A stretch of DNA of 33,574 nucleotides from an uncultured Bacilli bacterium (lineage in GTDB: Bacteria; Bacillota_I; Bacilli_A; RF39; UBA660), in assembly GCA_910578745.1 (NCBI GenBank), contig CAJTSN010000007.1, positions 2,855 through 36,428 of the forward strand, read 5' to 3'. Below, one piece after another: positions 31,893 to 33,574 of this stretch (within the stretch, counting starts at the first letter, position 1; each line of letters starts with the position of its first letter). The notes under the pieces are model-generated. The model saw only the letters and a program-made list of their open reading frames with translations. It did not search any database and was not told the origin of the DNA. The translations under genes and the position numbers were made by a program.

Positions 31893-31979
31893 TTAATTCT
31901 TAAGTATATTATAATTTGTCAAAATATGGTAAAATAAACAATAATTAAAAATTACTAAAAAAGTGAGGAAAAGTTGATT

Positions 31980-33574
31980 ATGGAAGTGACTATTAAAAAT
32001 TGTAATAATATCAAAGAAGGAATTATTGATATAGTTCTAAATAAACTAAATATTAAATATGGAATAAATGGAACGGGAAAATCAACCATTTCTAAAGCAA
32101 TTATTAAGCAAATAAATGGAGAAACATTAGATAATCTAAAACCTTTTAATAGTGATGAAAGTATAATGCCTGGTATAACAGGATGTGAAACCTTTAAAAG
32201 TGTAAAAATTTATAATGATGATTATGTTTCTCAATACTTATTTCTACCTAATGGAGATGATTTACATAAAAATTCTTTTGAAGTATTTATTAAACCAGAT
32301 AACTATGAAAGCCAGATAGAGGATATTAATAAGATTTTAAGTATAGTAAAGGAATACGTTTCAGAGAATAACATAATTAATAATTTAATAATTCAGAGAA
32401 ATGAACTAAATAAAATATTAAAATTAAATGCAAAAAGGACTTCAATAAATTCTACAGGTCTTGGAAAGGCTCTTGCCACAGGAAATAAAATAATTAATAT
32501 TCCAGAAGAATTATCAGAGTTTTCAAAATTATTGAATTTTAAGGATAAAGTAAAATGGTACAGCTGGCAAAATAGTGGACGAGAATATATTGTAGAAAAT
32601 AAATGCCCATTTTGTGCAAAAAAACTAGATGATAAATTTAAAGCATATATGGAGACATTAGATAATTTATTTGATAAAAAAAACGTTGAGGCATTATCAA
32701 AAATGGAATCTATATTTGAAAATATCTCTAATTTGATAAGTGAAGATACAAATAAATTTATTGATGATATTTTAAAAGATGAAAATCCTATTTCAGATAA
32801 AAATAAAGAAAAGGTCGCAAAATTAATTGTTGAAATAGATGTTATATGCAATAAACTTTTATTTTTTGTACAGTTAGATTACTCAAAATTAAAAGATATT
32901 GATGATTTAGAAAAAACATTATTATCTACAAGATTTAATATTAATGAGTATAAATACATTTGTGGTGATGATTTTCTTAACATTATTGATGAATTAAATC
33001 GTAAAATAGATGAAATGCAATCTAGCATACAACTATTAAGAAAAAATATTAATATTTTAAATTCTAGTATGAAGACGTATGCAAATAGAAATAGGCAGAG
33101 AATTAATGACTTTCTTGATACTGTGGGAATGAATTATGAGGTAAAAGTAGAAAATGAAAAATTACTTTTATTATATAAAGGAACTGAAATTATAGTGGAT
33201 GTTAATACTCATTTAAGTTGGGGAGAAAAAAATGCATTTGCATTATCTTTGTTTCTCTTTGATTGCAAACATGAAAATCCTGATTTAATAATATTAGATG
33301 ATCCTGTTTCTTCATTTGATTTTAATAAGAAATATGCAATTACTCACTATCTATTTAATCAAAAAGATAGTTTACAGGGAAAAACAATATTAATGTTAAC
33401 TCATGATTTAGAACCAATAATCAATATGGTTAAAATAAAAAAATTTGGTTTTGTATCTAGTTTTTATTTAGAAAACACAAATGGAGTTATTACAGAAAAT
33501 ATAATATTAGAAAATGATATTAATTCTATTTTAAATGTTACTAAAACAAATTATGAAAATACAAATATTAACAT
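31980..33574 (+). CDS. AAA_13-type ATPase, PrrC/RloC-like, cut by the window end
   Basis: Open frame of 531 codons with no stop before the edge. Walker A is GINGTGKST (residues 28–36). A zinc-hook-like CPFC (209–212) lies inside a helical, probably coiled-coil middle. Then come the ABC signature LSWGEKNAFAL (from 412), Walker B LIILDDPVSSFD (436–447) and the switch His in MLTHD (475). This order is that of the AAA_13 family, which includes the anticodon nucleases PrrC and RloC and other phage-defence ATPases. The effector region would lie past the edge. TTG 31974 is an alternative start, better spaced from GTGAGG. An extended −10 TGGTAAAAT (31927–31935) precedes it. Defence role inferred. Confidence 0.8.
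   Translation, partial: MEVTIKNCNNIKEGIIDIVLNKLNIKYGINGTGKSTISKAIIKQINGETLDNLKPFNSDESIMPGITGCETFKSVKIYNDDYVSQYLFLPNGDDLHKNSFEVFIKPDNYESQIEDINKILSIVKEYVSENNIINNLIIQRNELNKILKLNAKRTSINSTGLGKALATGNKIINIPEELSEFSKLLNFKDKVKWYSWQNSGREYIVENKCPFCAKKLDDKFKAYMETLDNLFDKKNVEALSKMESIFENISNLISEDTNKFIDDILKDENPISDKNKEKVAKLIVEIDVICNKLLFFVQLDYSKLKDIDDLEKTLLSTRFNINEYKYICGDDFLNIIDELNRKIDEMQSSIQLLRKNINILNSSMKTYANRNRQRINDFLDTVGMNYEVKVENEKLLLLYKGTEIIVDVNTHLSWGEKNAFALSLFLFDCKHENPDLIILDDPVSSFDFNKKYAITHYLFNQKDSLQGKTILMLTHDLEPIINMVKIKKFGFVSSFYLENTNGVITENIILENDINSILNVTKTNYENTNIN

Noticed and set aside
32393..32851. Antisense open frame of 152 codons inside the AAA_13 gene
   Set aside because: It is the mirror of a coding frame with clear ATPase motifs on the + strand; its translation is low-complexity Ser/Phe/Leu and has no family features.
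1..33574. Alternative genetic code with TGA as Trp, as in Mollicutes
   Set aside because: TGA ends rplI, walJ, mntP and secA at the family-expected positions, and Trp is encoded by TGG. Sporulation genes also exclude Mollicutes.
1..33574. CRISPR arrays, tRNA or rRNA genes
   Set aside because: No regularly spaced repeats and no cloverleaf or rRNA-like stretches were found on reading through the intergenic regions.

Overview
The window comes from a low-G+C, endospore-forming member of the Bacillota. The evidence is AT-rich sequence with GGAGG-type ribosome binding sites, TGA used as a normal stop (rplI, mntP, secA), and spoIIR, spoIID, spoIIQ, spoIIID and mbl. Gene neighbourhoods match Bacilli: dnaB–walJ–rlmH, fba–murA, spoIID–spoIIQ–spoIIID–mbl and hpf–secA. 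The style suggests an Erysipelotrichia-like or other gut-type Bacilli lineage, but the genus cannot be read from the sequence.

Layout. 1–2811 holds the 3' end of rplI, then the replicative helicase, walJ and rlmH, tightly packed and read rightward. ldh faces them across a bidirectional terminator. A gene-poor stretch of about 500 bp leads to spoIIR, which overlaps a degenerate PHP-family gene. Then come mntP, fba–murA, an SGNH-like exported protein, a Bax-inhibitor-1 membrane protein, rpmE with a short leader hairpin, rpiB–DUF1146–mscL, the sporulation block spoIID–spoIIQ–spoIIID–mbl, a phosphoesterase with pgi, three envelope proteins (one with a phosphodiester glycosidase domain), a PMCA-type calcium ATPase and an orphan AbiEi-like protein.

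22900–25900 is an agr-like peptide quorum-sensing locus in a convergent arrangement: response regulator and histidine kinase on the + strand, agrB and a previously uncalled 40-residue agrD on the − strand, meeting at a shared terminator. Two 21-bp-spaced direct repeats upstream of agrB are a candidate response-regulator binding site. A cold-shock protein, hpf and secA follow.

Downstream of secA the character changes to accessory DNA. There is a KilA-N domain gene containing a 32-bp perfect palindrome, a tyrosine integrase split by a frameshift in an A8 run, and a large AAA_13/PrrC–RloC-like ATPase that runs off the end of the window. This looks like the left part of an integrated element carrying a defence gene.

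The strongest points for follow-up are the agr locus with its agrD, the matching forespore-type promoters of spoIIR and spoIIQ, and the truncated defence-like ATPase. No tRNA, rRNA or CRISPR array was seen.
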